This document shows, piece after piece, positions 6,151-7,824 of a stretch of 7,824 bases of DNA. Within the stretch, counting starts at the first letter, position 1; each line of letters opens with the position of its first letter. The notes beneath the pieces are model-generated. The model was not told the DNA's origin and ran no database searches. It saw nothing but the letters and a program-made list of their open reading frames with translations. The position numbers were made by a program, and so were the translations under genes. The DNA is from Gracilibacteraceae bacterium (GTDB lineage Bacteria > Bacillota > Desulfitobacteriia > Desulfitobacteriales > Syntrophobotulaceae): positions 1 through 7,824 of the forward strand of contig JAISQG010000108.1 of the NCBI GenBank assembly GCA_031274335.1, read 5' to 3'.

Positions 6151-6173
6151 ACAATTCCCGGTTTCTCAGAAAA

Positions 6174-7277
6174 TCAGAAATTGTTGGTCTCATACAATGT
6201 CTTAAGCTCCAGGTAGAGCGGATCATCGGGATATTCCGCCAGAATTTCATTCAAAGCGTCGCTGAACACGCTGATATCAACGATATCCTCCACTTCAACC
6301 CCGCTGTCTTCAATGTAATTCCAATCCCGCAGCGTCGTGTAAACATTGCGCACGCCGTTCAGGTTGGGGTCGGGATTGAAAATGCGGTTGGCGTTTGTTT
6401 CGGTGTTATACGCCACGTTGCGGACAAAATCCTCGGTTTGGGCCGAATGTCTCGCGAGCAGGGCGACGACCTCGTCCTCGTTTTCCCGATAGTATTTGTA
6501 GGCGCGAATCTGTGCTTTGACAAATTTCACAAAAGCGGCGCGGTTCGCCTCCAGGGTCTGACCGGAAACGGAAATGCGGCAGCACACATAATTGTCAACC
6601 AGTTCCGTCATGGGAAAAATGATTTCCAGTCCCAAATCTCTGACCGTTTGGGCGTATTCAGAGGCAATATAGCCGATGTCCGCCTGATTTTTCCGCACGG
6701 CTTCAATGATATTCGGATAGCTGTCGATTTCCACAAAAGTGACGTCCTGGTCGAGGTCGTAGCCGAGTTCGGTCAAAGCATAGCGGGTGATCATCTCCGA
6801 TGTGCTCAGGCGCACCAGGGCAAGCCTTTTGTCCTTCCAATTGTCAAAATTCCGCAGGCTTTCCACATCCTCGGAGCGGGCGATCAGGAAATTGCCGCCC
6901 GAAGCCATGCCGGCCACAATCTTGACATGTGACCCCTGCGCGGCGTAGCTCAGGGCCGGAATGATACCGTTCAGCATGGCGTCCGCCTTGCCGGCTTCCA
7001 AGGCTTCCATCGTGCCGGTGGTCATGGTGACGCCGTTTACCGCCAGCCCTTCTTCCTCAAAATAACCGTTTTCCACGGCGATGACCCATAAGGGCACGCC
7101 GACGACGTTGTCGGGGACAATAACCGTAAGCGAACCGACGCTCACGGGTTCACCGCCCGCCGGAGCGTCTCCTCCGGCGGCGGGGGTGCCGGCCGGGGCT
7201 CCGCCACCGCAGGCGCTCAGGGTCAGCAGCATGAGAGCCGCGGCTGATATGATGAGAAGCAAACTTATTTTTTTCAC
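6174..7277 (-). CDS. Substrate-binding lipoprotein of a NitT/TauT-type ABC transporter
   Basis: From GTG 7277 the protein has 367 residues. MKKISLLL begins a type II signal peptide with lipobox LSAC, the acylated cysteine being C23, followed by a Gly/Ala/Pro-rich linker to about residue 45. The mature part fits the NMT1/SsuA-like periplasmic-binding fold: VPLWVIAVENGYFEEEGL near the N-domain, GKADAMLNGIIPALSYAAQGS, and KNQADIGYIASEY. Ligands in this family include sulfonates, taurine, nitrate, bicarbonate, riboflavin and pyrimidine precursors; the sequence does not decide which. The start is set by AAAGGAG 8 nt upstream; a GTG at 7319 overlaps the previous stop but would put 14 charged residues before the signal peptide. 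It sits 38 nt after the enolase-superfamily gene, suggesting co-transcription and a shared substrate. It should be anchored to the outer face of the membrane. Confidence 0.93.
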   Translation of the reverse strand: MKKISLLLIISAAALMLLTLSACGGGAPAGTPAAGGDAPAGGEPVSVGSLTVIVPDNVVGVPLWVIAVENGYFEEEGLAVNGVTMTTGTMEALEAGKADAMLNGIIPALSYAAQGSHVKIVAGMASGGNFLIARSEDVESLRNFDNWKDKRLALVRLSTSEMITRYALTELGYDLDQDVTFVEIDSYPNIIEAVRKNQADIGYIASEYAQTVRDLGLEIIFPMTELVDNYVCCRISVSGQTLEANRAAFVKFVKAQIRAYKYYRENEDEVVALLARHSAQTEDFVRNVAYNTETNANRIFNPDPNLNGVRNVYTTLRDWNYIEDSGVEVEDIVDISVFSDALNEILAEYPDDPLYLELKTLYETNNF

Positions 7278-7285
7278 TATATTCT

Positions 7286-7292
7286 CTCCTTT
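7286..7292 (-). promoter_or_regulatory. Ribosome binding site of the binding-protein gene
   Basis: AAAGGAG on the minus strand is 8 nt before GTG 7277. It decides this start over the upstream in-frame GTG at 7319. Confidence 0.75.
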
Positions 7293-7315
7293 GATGGATA
7301 ATTCGCGGAGCGGTC

Positions 7316-7824
7316 TCACTCCACGGTGGCGATGACGCTGTTTTTCAGGGCGTATTCCGACAGCTCGTTGCCGATGCCCGGCAGATCCGGAACCTTGATA
7401 TAGCCGCCCTCCGGCTGGTAATCGTGGATCGCCGTGCCGCGGCCGCTTTGCCGGGGAAAATGATGCTCGTGGATGATAAAATTGGGCAGGGCCGCTTCAA
7501 ATTGCAGCGTGGCCGCTATGATGATCGGGCTGCCGGCAATATGCGGCTGAACACTGACATCGTAAGCGTAGGCCGTATCGGCGATTTTTTTGCCCTCGGT
7601 GATGCCGCCCGTGTTGGCTAGGTCGGGTTGAATAACCTGCAAAGAACTGTTTTCAAAATAAGGATAATATTGCCAGCGAGAATAAATGCGCTCCCCGCCG
7701 GCCAGCGGAATCGCCACTTTATCCTTGATGTAGCCAAATAATTTGGGATTGGGGGTCGTCGGCTCTTCATAATAGAAAATATTGTATTTTTCCAGCCGCC
7801 GGCCGATTTGCACCGCGCCCTGGG
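7316..7824 (-). CDS. Enolase-superfamily enzyme, mandelate racemase/sugar-acid dehydratase subgroup, C-terminal part
   Basis: The frame enters from the right edge and ends at TGA 7316-7318, showing about 169 C-terminal residues of what is usually a 370-400-residue protein. The barrel-domain motifs are present in order: YYEEP with a metal-binding Glu, AGGERIYSR with another, IQPDLANTGGITEG whose Asp pairs with the catalytic base, VQPHIAGSP with the putative catalytic His, and IIHEHHFP with the conserved Glu. This His-Asp arrangement is that of the mandelate racemase and galactonate/gluconate dehydratase group, which abstract the alpha proton of a carboxylate held by Mg2+. The N-terminal capping domain that sets specificity is outside the window, so the substrate is unknown. 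It is followed after 38 nt by the ABC binding-protein gene, so a carboxylate-type transported substrate is an inference. The GTG at 7813 is internal, not a start. Confidence 0.92.
   Translation of the reverse strand, partial: QGAVQIGRRLEKYNIFYYEEPTTPNPKLFGYIKDKVAIPLAGGERIYSRWQYYPYFENSSLQVIQPDLANTGGITEGKKIADTAYAYDVSVQPHIAGSPIIIAATLQFEAALPNFIIHEHHFPRQSGRGTAIHDYQPEGGYIKVPDLPGIGNELSEYALKNSVIATVE

Noticed and set aside
1..7824. CRISPR arrays, tRNA or rRNA genes, insertion sequences, attachment sites
   Set aside because: No direct repeat arrays, cloverleaf sequences, transposase motifs or terminal inverted repeats were seen.

Overview
The window looks like chromosomal DNA of an anaerobic, Firmicutes-type (clostridial) bacterium of moderate-to-high GC. 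The evidence is strong AGGAGG-type ribosome binding sites, frequent GTG and TTG starts, near-consensus sigma-A promoters, a short-lipobox lipoprotein, and the mix of anaerobic metalloenzymes. This assignment is an inference; there is no rRNA or other marker gene.

Layout. Positions 1-1220 (minus strand, running off the left edge) encode the N-terminal ~406 residues of a cytoplasmic bis-MGD molybdenum/tungsten oxidoreductase with an N-terminal [4Fe-4S] site. A 308-bp divergent control region (1221-1528) holds two back-to-back promoters with 17-bp spacers. It also has a perfect 30-bp palindrome over the predicted start of the oxidoreductase transcript, and an inverted repeat between the promoters. 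Positions 1529-4367 (plus strand) carry two adjacent nitrogenase-superfamily genes, a NifK-like gene followed by a NifD/NifE-like gene. Positions 4351-7824 (minus strand) carry, in transcription order, the C-terminal part of an enolase-superfamily (mandelate racemase subgroup) enzyme, a NitT/TauT-type substrate-binding lipoprotein, its ABC ATPase and its permease. The permease and NifD-like genes converge and overlap by 17 bp.

The centre of interest is the nitrogenase-like pair. Both proteins keep the three cysteines that hold the P-cluster in nitrogenase. The NifD-like protein also keeps the equivalent of the cofactor-ligating Cys275, but the positions matching His442, Gln191 and His195 are not conserved. 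It is therefore very unlikely to fix N2 and more likely an uncharacterised reductase in the broad class that includes CfbCD, the dark-operative protochlorophyllide reductases and methylthio-alkane reductase. No NifH-like reductase gene lies in the window. The NifK-like gene is split near its 3' end: the conserved C-terminal segment is present but in the -1 frame, so the gene is a recent frameshift, a sequence error or, less likely, a recoding site.

How the parts may work together (inference): the ABC importer brings in a small organic anion (sulfonate, taurine, nitrate or thiamine-precursor class by family), and the enolase-superfamily enzyme, the nitrogenase-like reductase and the molybdoenzyme may act on it or its products. 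Only the minus-strand enolase/ABC genes, and the two nitrogenase-like genes, are clearly co-transcribed; a functional link between these units rests on proximity alone.
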